Positions 1-8,162 of a stretch of DNA of 64,000 nt are shown here, piece after piece (positions within the stretch are counted from its first letter, which is position 1; each line of letters opens with the position of its first letter). The stretch is from JAJKIV01 sp036741775. Lineage in GTDB: Bacteria > Gemmatimonadota > Gemmatimonadetes > Gemmatimonadales > Gemmatimonadaceae. The notes under the pieces are model-generated. The model did not search any database. It was not told the DNA's origin and saw only the letters and a program-made list of their open reading frames with translations. Where the stretch lies: positions 1 to 64,000 of the forward strand of contig DAINRQ010000001.1 in NCBI GenBank assembly GCA_036741775.1, written 5' to 3'. Both the position numbers and the translations under genes were made by a program.

Positions 1-208
1 GCCAATGCACCAACAAGCTCCGCAGCCTCGGCAGCGCGCGGGCCTGCGCGTAGGCCTGGGCGAGCAGCGCCGAGTCCGCGAGCGCGCCCGCTGACGCCAC
101 CGTTGGAGACCCACGGACGGGGGACTGCGCCACCGCCGTGGCCGGCACAGTGCCTCCCGCGAGAAGCACGAGGACCGCTGCCAGTCGCCGTTGCCGTCCG
201 AACAACAT
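1..208 (-). CDS. Secreted protein, N-terminal fragment (possibly serine hydrolase)
   Basis: The gene runs off the left edge; 69 codons are visible from an ATG at 206-208. It opens with a clear Sec signal peptide: Arg at residues 5, 7 and 8, a hydrophobic core at about 9-22, and an AVA|Q cleavage site near residue 27. A Ser/Ala/Gly-rich linker follows, then ARALPRLRSLLV at the cut end, which resembles the first strand of beta-lactamase-fold serine hydrolases (the same family appears at 28430-29962 and 62607-64000). The export signal is seen directly; the enzyme class is a guess because the SxxK and YxN motifs would lie outside the window. It is divergent from the M20 peptidase gene, with about 200 bp of shared upstream DNA. 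Confidence 0.6.
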   Translation of the reverse strand, partial: MLFGRQRRLAAVLVLLAGGTVPATAVAQSPVRGSPTVASAGALADSALLAQAYAQARALPRLRSLLVHW

Positions 209-405
209 CGCCCGTTCGTATGGTTGGATCATGAGGTCGAATGCTCCACCTATCTGCTCCATCTATCTAAGGTAGCGGCAGTCACCATCATTACCGGGTC
301 AGCTTCCTTTCAGGACTCCGCGACGCCGAACACTCGTTCTTTGCGCCGGTCGCGACGAGGCCCCACTTTCACAGCGCTCCTCAACCGCTACCGGAGAATT
401 ACTCC

Positions 406-1839
406 ATGGCAGTCGCCCATCGCCCGCTCTCGGCACTCGCGATCGTCGTCCTGGTCGCCACCTCGGGCCCCGCAGGGGCTCAGGCGCCGCTCAACGCGCA
501 TCAGCAGCTGGCGCGCGACATCTACGAGGAGCTGATCGAGATCAATACCACCACTGATGCTGACCCTGGTGGCACGACGAAAGCGGCCGAGGCGATGGCG
601 GCGCGGCTGAAGGCGGCTGGATTCCCGGACGCCGACGTGCAGGTGGTGAGCTCCGGGCCGCGCGACGGCAATCTGATCGCTCGTTTTCGCGGCAACAACG
701 CGACCGGCCGAAAGCCCATCCTGCTCCTCGCACACCTCGACGTCGTGGCGGCACGCAAGGAAGACTGGTCGAACGACCTCGACCCGTTCACGTTCACCGA
801 GCGCGATGGGTACTACTACGGGCGCGGCACCGCGGACGACAAGGCGATGGCGGCCATCTGGGTCGCGAATCTCATCCGCATGAAGCAGGAGGGGTACGTC
901 CCGGACCGCGACCTCATCGTGGCGCTCACCGCTGACGAGGAAGGCGGAGACCACAATGGCGTCGACTGGCTCCTGAAGAACAGGCGCGAGCTCATCGACG
1001 CCGCTTACGCGCTGAACGAGGGTGGCGGTGGGTATCTGAAAAACGGGAAGCCCTTCTCGCACAACGTGCAGGCCGCGGAGAAAGTGTACTACGACTTCAC
1101 GTGGGAAGTGCGCAACAAGGGCGGGCACAGCTCGCGCCCGGTAAAGGACAATGCGATCTACCGTCTGTCCGAAGCGCTAGCGCGGCTCCAGAAGTTCGAG
1201 TTTCCGGTGAAGCTCAACGAGGTGACACGCGGGTACTTCGAGAAGCTGGCGACCGTGGAGACCGGCCAGACGGCAGCGGACATGCGCGCCATCGCGCGAA
1301 ACCCGGGCGACACCGCGGCGGCGCGGCGGCTGTCGGCTCACCCCGTGTACAACGCGACGATGCGCACCACGTGCGTGGCGACGCAGCTCGAAGGTGGCCA
1401 CGCGCCTAACGCCCTGCCCCAGCTCGCGCGCGCGACCGTGAACTGCCGTGTGCTTCCGGATCACGACATCGCCCAGGTGCGTGAGACGCTCGTGGGGATT
1501 GCCGGCGACACCGCCGTCCACGTCTCGCCAACGCCCGAGCGCCGAGGCGGGCCGCCGTCTCCGCTCTCGGACGAGGTGATGCGTCCGGTCGAGCGGCTCA
1601 CGCGAGAGATGTGGCCTGGGATTCCCGTGGTCCCCGTGATGGCGACTGGTGCAACCGATGGGTGGTATTTGCGCGCGGCGGGGATCCCGACGTACGGCGT
1701 CTCAGGACTGTTCGGCGACATGGACGACTCGCGCGCGCACGGCCGCGACGAGCGGATGCTCGTGAAGTCGTTCTTCGAGGGGCAGGAGTTCCTGTATCGG
1801 CTCGTGAAGGAGCTGTCGAGTCCGCGTCCGGTCTCGTAA
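406..1839 (+). CDS. Secreted M20-family metallopeptidase
   Basis: 477 residues with an N-terminal signal peptide (cleavage near AGA|Q, residues 23-26), so it acts outside the cytoplasm. The M20 (ArgE/DapE/CPG2) metal and catalytic motifs are in order: HLD at 110-112 (first zinc His and nearby Asp), GTADD at 141-145 (bridging Asp), and TADEEGG around 175-181 (catalytic Glu pair). The GGHSS stretch marks the dimerisation lid, and an H-G-R-D-E motif near the C-terminus supplies the last zinc ligand. M20 enzymes remove single residues from peptides or N-acyl amino acids using two zinc ions. GGAG lies 7 bp before the ATG. It is probably monocistronic, since 130 bp separate it from the next gene. 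Confidence 0.9.
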   Translation: MAVAHRPLSALAIVVLVATSGPAGAQAPLNAHQQLARDIYEELIEINTTTDADPGGTTKAAEAMAARLKAAGFPDADVQVVSSGPRDGNLIARFRGNNATGRKPILLLAHLDVVAARKEDWSNDLDPFTFTERDGYYYGRGTADDKAMAAIWVANLIRMKQEGYVPDRDLIVALTADEEGGDHNGVDWLLKNRRELIDAAYALNEGGGGYLKNGKPFSHNVQAAEKVYYDFTWEVRNKGGHSSRPVKDNAIYRLSEALARLQKFEFPVKLNEVTRGYFEKLATVETGQTAADMRAIARNPGDTAAARRLSAHPVYNATMRTTCVATQLEGGHAPNALPQLARATVNCRVLPDHDIAQVRETLVGIAGDTAVHVSPTPERRGGPPSPLSDEVMRPVERLTREMWPGIPVVPVMATGATDGWYLRAAGIPTYGVSGLFGDMDDSRAHGRDERMLVKSFFEGQEFLYRLVKELSSPRPVS

Positions 1840-1970
1840 GCGAGCACCGCCTTTACCGCCCAGCTCGGTAGAGCGCGGTACGAGTTGCCCATTGACGACG
1901 GTGCGCCGACACAACACTGTCGCGGCGAAGACAACTCAAAGCTCCCCGGCCGCATTGGAGGATCCCCGCG

Positions 1971-3089
1971 ATGCACACATCGTCCCTCGCCGCGCGTCTT
2001 ACACGCGCGGTGGCTGTCATCGGTCTCACGGTCGCGACGGCCTGCGCGCCGGACGCGCCGAGCGTCGTCGCACCGCCGCCGACGGACGCAAACCTTATCG
2101 CGGTCGGCCGGCCGGACGACCTTGGTCCGGCGCGCGCCGCACAGGTGCGTCACACCGGCCGGCTCCTCGGAAACCGCGACGTCCTCGGCACCGGCATCGG
2201 CCGGCTCTCCGACGGTCGCCCCGGAATCACCGTATACGCGCGAAATACGGCGGCCGCCGCGCGACTGCCTCGCGAGCTCGATGGCATTCCGGTCGTCGCC
2301 GAGGTGACGGGCGACATCACCGTATTGCCTGCCGTCGCGAGGGTGAAGCCACAGCCAAAGCCCGACCGTCCGCCGGGTGGCGGTGGTGGCGGCGGCGGCG
2401 GCGGGACGATCAAGCCGACGGATTACGCGCGGCCGGCGTACATCGGCATGTCGACCGGGAACGCAGGCGAATGCGCGTCCGGCACGATCGGGGCGAAGAT
2501 CTCGAAGGGCGGAACGATCTACGCGCTCAGCAACAATCACGTCTTCGCCCGTGAGAACGATGGCGCGAGCGGTGAAACGATCTACCAGCCCGGGCGCTAC
2601 GACCTCGGCTGCGCCTCGGGCGCTCAGTACGCGTGGGGCACGCTCTCGACGTACAGGAACATCAGCTTCGGCGGCAGCAACACGGCGGATGCGGCGCTCG
2701 CGCGCGTAACGAACGCGGCGAACCTCGTTGGCTCGACGCCCCCGGGGGTATCCTACGGGAGCCCGAGCGCCACGCTGGCCAACGCGTCGCTCAACATGGC
2801 GGTGCAGAAGTTCGGCCGCACGACCGGGCATACCACGGGCGTGATTGTCGGGGTGAACGTGACCATTCGCGTCCAGTACTCGAGTGGCGTCGCGACCTTC
2901 GTGAACCAGATCCAGATCCGTGGCGACAAGGGCGCGTTCAGCAAGTCGGGCGATTCTGGGTCGTTGATCGTGACCCGCACCGGCAATCACCCGGTGGGCC
3001 TGTTGTTCGCTGGCGGCCAGACGTCCACGTTCGCGAACACGATTCAGGACGCGCTCCAGGCGGTTGGTGGCGGGACGATCGTTCCGTAG
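1971..3089 (+). CDS. Chymotrypsin-fold serine protease, lipoprotein
   Basis: 372 residues, preceded by GGAGG 8 bp before the ATG. Residues 1-25 form a lipoprotein signal with lipobox TAC, so it is probably membrane-anchored outside the cytoplasm. Residues about 45-115 are a small domain containing LGTGIGRLSDG and LDGIPVVAEVTG; the same pattern is found in the next gene. A proline stretch and a run of about ten glycines (residues 135-145) form a linker. The rest is a trypsin-like domain: SNNHVFA (catalytic His), NTADAALA (probable Asp) and SKSGDSGSL (catalytic Ser in GDSGS). The layout suggests a propeptide-linker-protease design. Substrate unknown. Confidence 0.75.
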   Translation: MHTSSLAARLTRAVAVIGLTVATACAPDAPSVVAPPPTDANLIAVGRPDDLGPARAAQVRHTGRLLGNRDVLGTGIGRLSDGRPGITVYARNTAAAARLPRELDGIPVVAEVTGDITVLPAVARVKPQPKPDRPPGGGGGGGGGGTIKPTDYARPAYIGMSTGNAGECASGTIGAKISKGGTIYALSNNHVFARENDGASGETIYQPGRYDLGCASGAQYAWGTLSTYRNISFGGSNTADAALARVTNAANLVGSTPPGVSYGSPSATLANASLNMAVQKFGRTTGHTTGVIVGVNVTIRVQYSSGVATFVNQIQIRGDKGAFSKSGDSGSLIVTRTGNHPVGLLFAGGQTSTFANTIQDALQAVGGGTIVP

Positions 3090-3120
3090 GTTCCCGGGCA
3101 GACTCTCGCCCCAACGGGGC

Positions 3121-3444
3121 GTGCGCGCCGTGGTCCTCTGCGCTCTGGCGCTCGGGGCCGCGGCGTGTTCGTCTCCCCCACGTCAGAACAGCGACACGAT
3201 GATCGCCAAGCAGCCGATAGAGCTCGTCCTCCGCACTCACACCGACTCGCTGATGCGCCTGCCCGGCGTCGTCGGCACCGCGATCGGCCTCTGCGACAGC
3301 ACGCCGTGCATCAAGGTGCTCGTCGCTCGCTCGACGCCCGAGCTCCGGCGGTCAGTGCCCGCTTCGCTCGACGGATGGCGCGTCGCGATGGAGGAGACGG
3401 GAGTCATCCGGCCGCAGGACGCGCGCGATACGGGGACTCGCTGA
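3121..3444 (+). CDS. Small lipoprotein homologous to the protease N-terminal domain
   Basis: I place the start at the GTG at 3121, giving 107 residues beginning with a short lipoprotein signal (lipobox LGAAAC); an in-frame ATG at 3064 would overlap the protease gene and spoil the signal peptide. The mature part holds LPGVVGTAIGLCDSTPCIKV and LDGWRVAMEETG, which match the N-terminal domain of the upstream protease (LGTGIGRLSDG, LDGIPVVAEVTG). It lies 31 bp after the protease stop and is probably cotranscribed. A free-standing copy of a propeptide-like domain beside its protease may be an inhibitor or folding helper; this is inference. A short GC hairpin without a T-run follows at about 3445-3461. 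Confidence 0.65.
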   Translation: MRAVVLCALALGAAACSSPPRQNSDTMIAKQPIELVLRTHTDSLMRLPGVVGTAIGLCDSTPCIKVLVARSTPELRRSVPASLDGWRVAMEETGVIRPQDARDTGTR

Positions 3445-3550
3445 GCCGGCGCCTTGCCGGCCCCCAGCGCCTGGGATAGCATCGGCGTACTATCGACGCA
3501 CGGCCGTCTGTCGGCCGGCCACGCTCACTCCACCTTCCAGGAGAGCCTGC

Positions 3551-5227
3551 ATGCGTCTCGCCCCGCCGCTAGCGAGCGGCTTCCTCCTGGCGGCCGCGCT
3601 GATGTCGCCGCGCGCCGTCCAGGCCCAGGACGGTACCTGGGCGCTCACGAACGCCCGCATCGAGACCGTCACTCGCGGGACGATCGAGAAGGGCACGATC
3701 GTCATCCGCGACGGCTTGATCGAGGCCGTAGGCGCCAACGTCAACCCGCCTGGTGATGCCCGTGTCGTGGACCTCGCGGGCCGCACCGTCTACCCCGGCC
3801 TCATCGACCTCACATCGTCCATGGGGCTTCCGGCCCCCTCGGTGGGTGGCGGTGGGTTCGGCGGTGGTGGTGGCGGCGGAGGCGGACAGGGCTCGGCGCA
3901 GGGTGCAAATCGCCCGCGCTTCGTTGGCCTCGAGCCGGGGCGCCTGATCGCGACCGAGGTGAACCCTCCGGCCGGCGACCTCCGGGCGGCGCGCGATCTC
4001 GGGATCACCGCCGCGCTCATCGCTCCCACGCGCGGCGCCTTCCGCGGCCTCTCGGCGCTCCTGCCCATGCACGAGGACTCGGCCGCGCAGAAGGTCGTGC
4101 GCTCCCCCGTGGGACTGCACATGGGGTTCCAGGGAGTGGGCGGGCGCTATCCGCAGACGCTCCTCGGCGTGATCGCCTATGAGCGCCAGCAGTTCTACGA
4201 CGCGCAGCATCACGCGGCGATGCTGGACCGCTACCGGGCCGGCGGGCGCGGGGTGTCGCGTCCGTCGTACGACCCGGACCTCGACGCGCTCGTGCCGGTG
4301 GTGCGTGGGCAACTCCCGGCGTTCTTCGCCGCGAACAACGAGAACGAGATCCGGCGCGCGCTGGACCTGGCGAAGGAGTTCAACCTCAAGTTGACCGTCG
4401 TCGGCGCAACCGAAGGGTTCCGGGCGATCGACGCGCTCAAGGCGAGTGGGCGTCCGGTCGTCGTGTCGGTCGAGTTCCCGAACGCGAGCAACGTTACCGG
4501 ATGGCAGTACCGCGGAGCGCAGCGCCGCGAGCTCAACGACAGCGCGACGCGGGAAGCCGCGGTGAAGCGGCTCGTCGAAGGGAATGCGGCCACGCTGCAT
4601 CAGGCAGGCGTTCGGTTCGCACTCGCGTCGGGCTCGCTCAAGCCTACCGACTTCCTCGCCAACGTCAGAAAGACGATTGCGGCGGGTCTGCCGCGTCAGG
4701 CGGCGCTCGAGGCGCTCACGATTCGCGCGGCGGAGATCGCCGGGGCGGAAAATCAACTGGGGAGCATCGAGACGGGAAAGATCGCAAACCTCGTCATCAC
4801 GCAGGGCGATCTCCTCTCGGAGAACCCGCAGATCCGGATGGTGTTCGTCGATGGTGTAGGGCACGAAGTCATTCCCGCGGCGGCCGCGCGCGGCACGCGC
4901 GCGGCTGGCGGCGGTGGTCCGACGGCGCAGGCGGGTGGCACGTGGGCCATGCTGGTCTCGTCACCGCAGGGCGAGGTACCGACGACGTTGACGCTCACGC
5001 AGTCGGGGGACGCGCTCGACGGGTCGATGACGTCGCAGTTCGGTTCGGCGTCGATCTCGAACGGACGCGTGCAGGGACGCACCGTGACGTTCTCACTGTC
5101 GATGACCGTCGGCGGACAGACGATGGAGATGACGGTGGAGGGTGAAGTCGAAGGGAACCGGATGACGGGGCGCATTCGCACGGGTGAGATGGGGACCATG
5201 AACTTCACGGCGGAGAGAAGGCCATGA
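3551..5227 (+). CDS. Secreted amidohydrolase-like protein lacking the HxH metal site
   Basis: 558 residues with a signal peptide (cleavage near VQA|Q) and AGGAGAG upstream of the ATG. It has the imidazolonepropionase-like fold: an N-terminal beta-sandwich (GTIVIRDGLIEAVGANV), then the barrel entry YPGLID. Where active family members read DxHxH, this protein has DLTSS, followed by a Gly-rich insert at about residues 97-115. The C-terminal barrel end (LTIRAAEIAG, LGSIETGKIANLVI) is intact, and about 100 residues of beta-rich domain follow. It is the first of three genes overlapping by ATGA (5224-5227 and 6666-6669), so the three are translated together. It is probably a non-metal pseudoenzyme or partner subunit of the next gene's product. 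Confidence 0.85.
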   Translation: MRLAPPLASGFLLAAALMSPRAVQAQDGTWALTNARIETVTRGTIEKGTIVIRDGLIEAVGANVNPPGDARVVDLAGRTVYPGLIDLTSSMGLPAPSVGGGGFGGGGGGGGGQGSAQGANRPRFVGLEPGRLIATEVNPPAGDLRAARDLGITAALIAPTRGAFRGLSALLPMHEDSAAQKVVRSPVGLHMGFQGVGGRYPQTLLGVIAYERQQFYDAQHHAAMLDRYRAGGRGVSRPSYDPDLDALVPVVRGQLPAFFAANNENEIRRALDLAKEFNLKLTVVGATEGFRAIDALKASGRPVVVSVEFPNASNVTGWQYRGAQRRELNDSATREAAVKRLVEGNAATLHQAGVRFALASGSLKPTDFLANVRKTIAAGLPRQAALEALTIRAAEIAGAENQLGSIETGKIANLVITQGDLLSENPQIRMVFVDGVGHEVIPAAAARGTRAAGGGGPTAQAGGTWAMLVSSPQGEVPTTLTLTQSGDALDGSMTSQFGSASISNGRVQGRTVTFSLSMTVGGQTMEMTVEGEVEGNRMTGRIRTGEMGTMNFTAERRP

Positions 5228-6669
5228 GACAGCCGAGCACTTGGAACAGAGACAGGGGCCTCGGGCTTCTCGTCGCGGCCGCGTTCGTCATTGCCGCGCC
5301 GCTACATGGGCAGGCTTCGGGTGCCCAGCGTGCCGCGACCGCAGCCGCGCAGGCACCGACGCTCGACCTCACCGCCGTGTCGTTGCCGGTGCCGCCGGCG
5401 GGGCGGCTCGTCGCGATCACCAACGCGACGATCATGACGGCGTCGAACGGGACCATCCCGAAGGGAACGATCGTCATCCGGGACGGCAAGATCGCCGCGG
5501 TTGGCGCCGACGTGCAGGTGCCGTCGGGCGCGAAGGTGATCGACGCGAACGGCAAGTATGTCACGCCCGGCATCATCGACGCGCACTCGCACTCCGCGTC
5601 CGAGGGGATCAACGAGGGGACGCTGTCGATCACGTCGATGGTGCGCATGGAGGACGTGCTGCGGCAGGACGGCGTCAGCCTGTACCGCCAGCTGGCCGGC
5701 GGGACGACGACGCTGAACATCCTGCACGGGTCCGCGAACACGATCGGCGGACAGAATGCGGTGGTGAAGCTCCGGTACGGCCTGCCGGTGGACAGTCTGA
5801 TGTTCGAGGGCGCTCCGCCGGGCATCAAGTTCGCGTTAGGCGAGAACGTGCGGCAGACCAACCGGACACCGCAGCCAGGCCGAGAGCTGCGGTACCCGCG
5901 CACACGGATGGGGGTGGAGGACCTGCTTCGCGACGCGTTCACGCGGGCGCGCGAGTATCAGCGCGAGTGGCAGCAGTACGAGCAGCGTCGGCGTGCCACG
6001 AGCGGTGCCGCGCGGGCGGCACTCGTGGCGCCGAAGCGCGATCTCGAGCTCGACGCGCTCGTGGAGATCCTCGAGGGCAAGCGGCTCGTGCATTGCCACT
6101 CGTACCGGGCCGACGAGATCCTCATGATGCTCCGTATCGCGGAGGAGTTCGGGTTCCGCGTGGCGTCGTTCCAGCACGTGCTCGAGGGCTACAAGGTGGC
6201 CGACGAGCTCGCGAAGTCGGGCAGTGGCGCGAGCACGTTCGCCGACAACTGGGCGTACAAGATCGAGGCGTGGGACGCGATCCCGCATAACGCGGCGCTG
6301 ATGGCGGAACGCGGCGTCGTGGTCTCGATCAACTCGGACTCCGACGAGCGCGCGCGCCGCCTGTACCAGGAAGCGGCGAAGGCGATGCACTATGGTGGTG
6401 CGTCGGAGGAAGAGGCGCTCCGGATGATCACGTTGAACGCCGCGAAGCAGCTCGGCGTCGACAAGCGTGTGGGCTCGATCGAGGTCGGCAAGGATGCGGA
6501 CCTCGCGATCTTCACCGCCCATCCGTTCGCGCCGGCGGCGCGGGTGGACATGACGCTCATCGACGGTCGCGTGTTCTTCGACCGCGCGACGTCGCCGACG
6601 CTCGAGCATCTGATCGAGCAGATGCGCACGCGCGTGCGTCCGAACGTGACGAGCGAGGAGGACCGATGA
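5224..6669 (+). CDS. Secreted amidohydrolase (metal-dependent, imidazolonepropionase-like)
   Basis: 481 residues. The start ATG overlaps the upstream stop (ATGA). A signal peptide (cleavage after LHG-QA, near residue 30) is followed by the family's beta-sandwich (GTIVIRDGKIAAVGADV) and the canonical GIIDAHSHS metal-binding HxH. Further barrel histidines are visible (LVHCHSY, FQHVLEGYK), as is the late INSDSDERA aspartate. The end reads LGVDKRVGSIEVGKDADLAIF, typical of cyclic imidohydrolase-type enzymes. It is the only member of the three-gene overlap with a full metal site, so it is the likely catalytic subunit. The substrate cannot be told from sequence; amide or peptide-derived compounds are likely for secreted family members. 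Confidence 0.9.
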   Translation: MRQPSTWNRDRGLGLLVAAAFVIAAPLHGQASGAQRAATAAAQAPTLDLTAVSLPVPPAGRLVAITNATIMTASNGTIPKGTIVIRDGKIAAVGADVQVPSGAKVIDANGKYVTPGIIDAHSHSASEGINEGTLSITSMVRMEDVLRQDGVSLYRQLAGGTTTLNILHGSANTIGGQNAVVKLRYGLPVDSLMFEGAPPGIKFALGENVRQTNRTPQPGRELRYPRTRMGVEDLLRDAFTRAREYQREWQQYEQRRRATSGAARAALVAPKRDLELDALVEILEGKRLVHCHSYRADEILMMLRIAEEFGFRVASFQHVLEGYKVADELAKSGSGASTFADNWAYKIEAWDAIPHNAALMAERGVVVSINSDSDERARRLYQEAAKAMHYGGASEEEALRMITLNAAKQLGVDKRVGSIEVGKDADLAIFTAHPFAPAARVDMTLIDGRVFFDRATSPTLEHLIEQMRTRVRPNVTSEEDR

Positions 6670-8120
6670 GAGCGGGAACCGGGAACCGGGCAGGGGGAAC
6701 CGGCTGTCATTCCGAGCGGAGCCGCGCAGCGGCGGAGTCGAGGAATCGCAGGGCTGGTGGTAGAGAGGCCCCTCTACCGGGACGCCTGCGATTCCTCATC
6801 ACCCGCTTCGCGGGTACCCGGCTCGGAATGACAATGGCGCTCGGAATGACGGCGGTGTTCGGCGCAACCGTCCAGGCCCAGGGGCCGACGTACGTCATCC
6901 GGGGCGGGACCGTCGTGACCGTCACGGGCGCGAGCATACCTAACGGGACCGTCGTCATCCAGAACGGGCGGATTCAGGCCGTCGGCGCGAACGTGCAGGC
7001 GCCAGCCGGCGCGACGGCCGTCGATGCGACCGGGCTGTTCGTCTACCCCGGCATGATCGACGCCGGGACGCAGCTCGGGCTCACCGAGATCGGCTCGGTG
7101 CCGGGGTCGGAGGACACGCGCGAGATCGGCGACTTCAACCCGCAGAACGTCGCGCTCACGGCGGTGAATCCCCATTCCGAGCTGATCCCGGTCACGCGCG
7201 TCAACGGCGTGACGACCGTGATCACGTCGGCCGAAGGCGGACTCATGTCGGGCAGCGCGGCGCTCATGGATCTCCTGGGCTGGACGCCTGACGAGATGGG
7301 CGTGAAGCCACGTGCCGCGATGGTCATGACGTATCCGTCGCTCGGCGGCGGCGGATTTGGCGGGTTCGGCGGTGGGTTCGGCCAGAATCAGCAGTCGGCC
7401 GCGGAACGGCGCGAGAACATGAACCGGCAGGTGCGTGAGCTGCGCGCATTCCTCGCCGATGCCCGGGCTTACGCGGAAGTGAAATCGCGGGCGGGCGGCA
7501 CCGACGGGGCGAATGCCTCGCGTGTGAATCAAAAGATGGAGGCGCTCATCCCGGTGATTCGCGGTGAGATGCCGGTCATTTTCGACGTCAACAACGCCGA
7601 CCAGATTCGCGGCGTGCTGGCGCTCGCCGACTCGTTCAAGCTGAAGGTGATCATTCGCGGCGCGCGCGAGGCGTGGAGACTCGCCGATACGCTGGCCGCT
7701 CGCGGGATTCCGGTGATCGTGGGTCCGACGACGCAGGCCCCCGGCGCCGATGACCCGTACGACATGCTCTACGCGCAGCCGGGCGTCCTCGCGAAAGCCG
7801 GGGTGAAGATCGCGTTCCAGACGTCGGACGCGGCCAACTCGCGCAACCTGCCGTACAACGTGGCGCTCGCGACGGCGTATGGGCTCGACTCCACGGAAGC
7901 GATCAAGTCGATCACCATCAACCCGGCGCAGATCTTCGGCGTCGCGGACCGGTACGGCAGCATCGAGCCGGGGAAAGTCGCGAACGTCGTGGTGACGACC
8001 GGCGACCCGCTCGACGTTCGGTCTACGGTGAAGCACCTCTTCATCCGGGGGATGAAGGTACCGCTGACCGACCGGCACACCGAGCTGTACGAGCAGTTCA
8101 GGGCCAGACCGAAACCATAA
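6666..8120 (+). CDS. Amidohydrolase-like protein lacking HxH, with repeat-encoded N-terminus
   Basis: The frame is open from an ATG at 6666 that overlaps the upstream stop (ATGA), but codons 14-55 are translated from a 127-bp inverted-repeat element (6706-6832). An internal ATG at 6828 gives a compact signal peptide (GMTAVFGATVQA|Q) and may be the working start after insertion; I keep 6666 because it preserves coupling. The core is amidohydrolase: GTVVIQNGRIQAVGANV, then YPGMIDAGTQLG where active enzymes have DxHxH, a Gly-rich insert (about 225-240), and a C-terminal YGSIEPGKVANVVV. Like the first gene of the trio it lacks the metal-binding histidines. Confidence 0.8.
   Translation: MRAGTGNRAGGTGCHSERSRAAAESRNRRAGGREAPLPGRLRFLITRFAGTRLGMTMALGMTAVFGATVQAQGPTYVIRGGTVVTVTGASIPNGTVVIQNGRIQAVGANVQAPAGATAVDATGLFVYPGMIDAGTQLGLTEIGSVPGSEDTREIGDFNPQNVALTAVNPHSELIPVTRVNGVTTVITSAEGGLMSGSAALMDLLGWTPDEMGVKPRAAMVMTYPSLGGGGFGGFGGGFGQNQQSAAERRENMNRQVRELRAFLADARAYAEVKSRAGGTDGANASRVNQKMEALIPVIRGEMPVIFDVNNADQIRGVLALADSFKLKVIIRGAREAWRLADTLAARGIPVIVGPTTQAPGADDPYDMLYAQPGVLAKAGVKIAFQTSDAANSRNLPYNVALATAYGLDSTEAIKSITINPAQIFGVADRYGSIEPGKVANVVVTTGDPLDVRSTVKHLFIRGMKVPLTDRHTELYEQFRARPKP
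6706..6832. repeat. 127-bp inverted-repeat element (GTCATTCCGAGC family)
   Basis: Perfect 12-bp ends GTCATTCCGAGC (6706-6717) and GCTCGGAATGAC (6821-6832), with inner matching arms GAGGAATCGCAGG and CCTGCGATTCCTC. It sits inside the open frame of the third amidohydrolase gene. Related copies lie at 19333-19397 and 50380-50450. It looks like a small non-coding mobile repeat. Confidence 0.85.
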
Positions 8121-8128
8121 TCAAGAAC

Positions 8129-8160
8129 AGCGCTGGTTGCTGCTAGCTGGAACCAGCGCT
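8129..8160. terminator. Hairpin between convergent genes
   Basis: A perfect 10-bp stem (AGCGCTGGTT with AACCAGCGCT) around a 12-nt loop fills the gap between two convergent stop codons (8120 and 8163). There is no strong T-run on either side, so a bidirectional terminator role is inferred from position. Confidence 0.55.
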
Positions 8161-8162
8161 CT

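Noticed and set aside
1864..1890. tRNA-like phrase AGCTCGGTAGAGCGC
   Set aside because: It resembles the D-arm of tRNA but no acceptor, anticodon or T-arm can be placed around it.
2382..2404. G-rich microsatellite-like run
   Set aside because: It encodes a poly-glycine linker inside an intact protease gene; not a separate repeat element.
1461..2990. Long minus-strand frame (about 500 codons)
   Set aside because: It is antisense to the M20 and protease genes, Arg-rich and without recognisable motifs; long antisense frames are expected at this GC content.
3569..4864. 431-codon minus-strand frame
   Set aside because: Antisense to the first amidohydrolase, whose motifs, signal peptide and ribosome site are clear.
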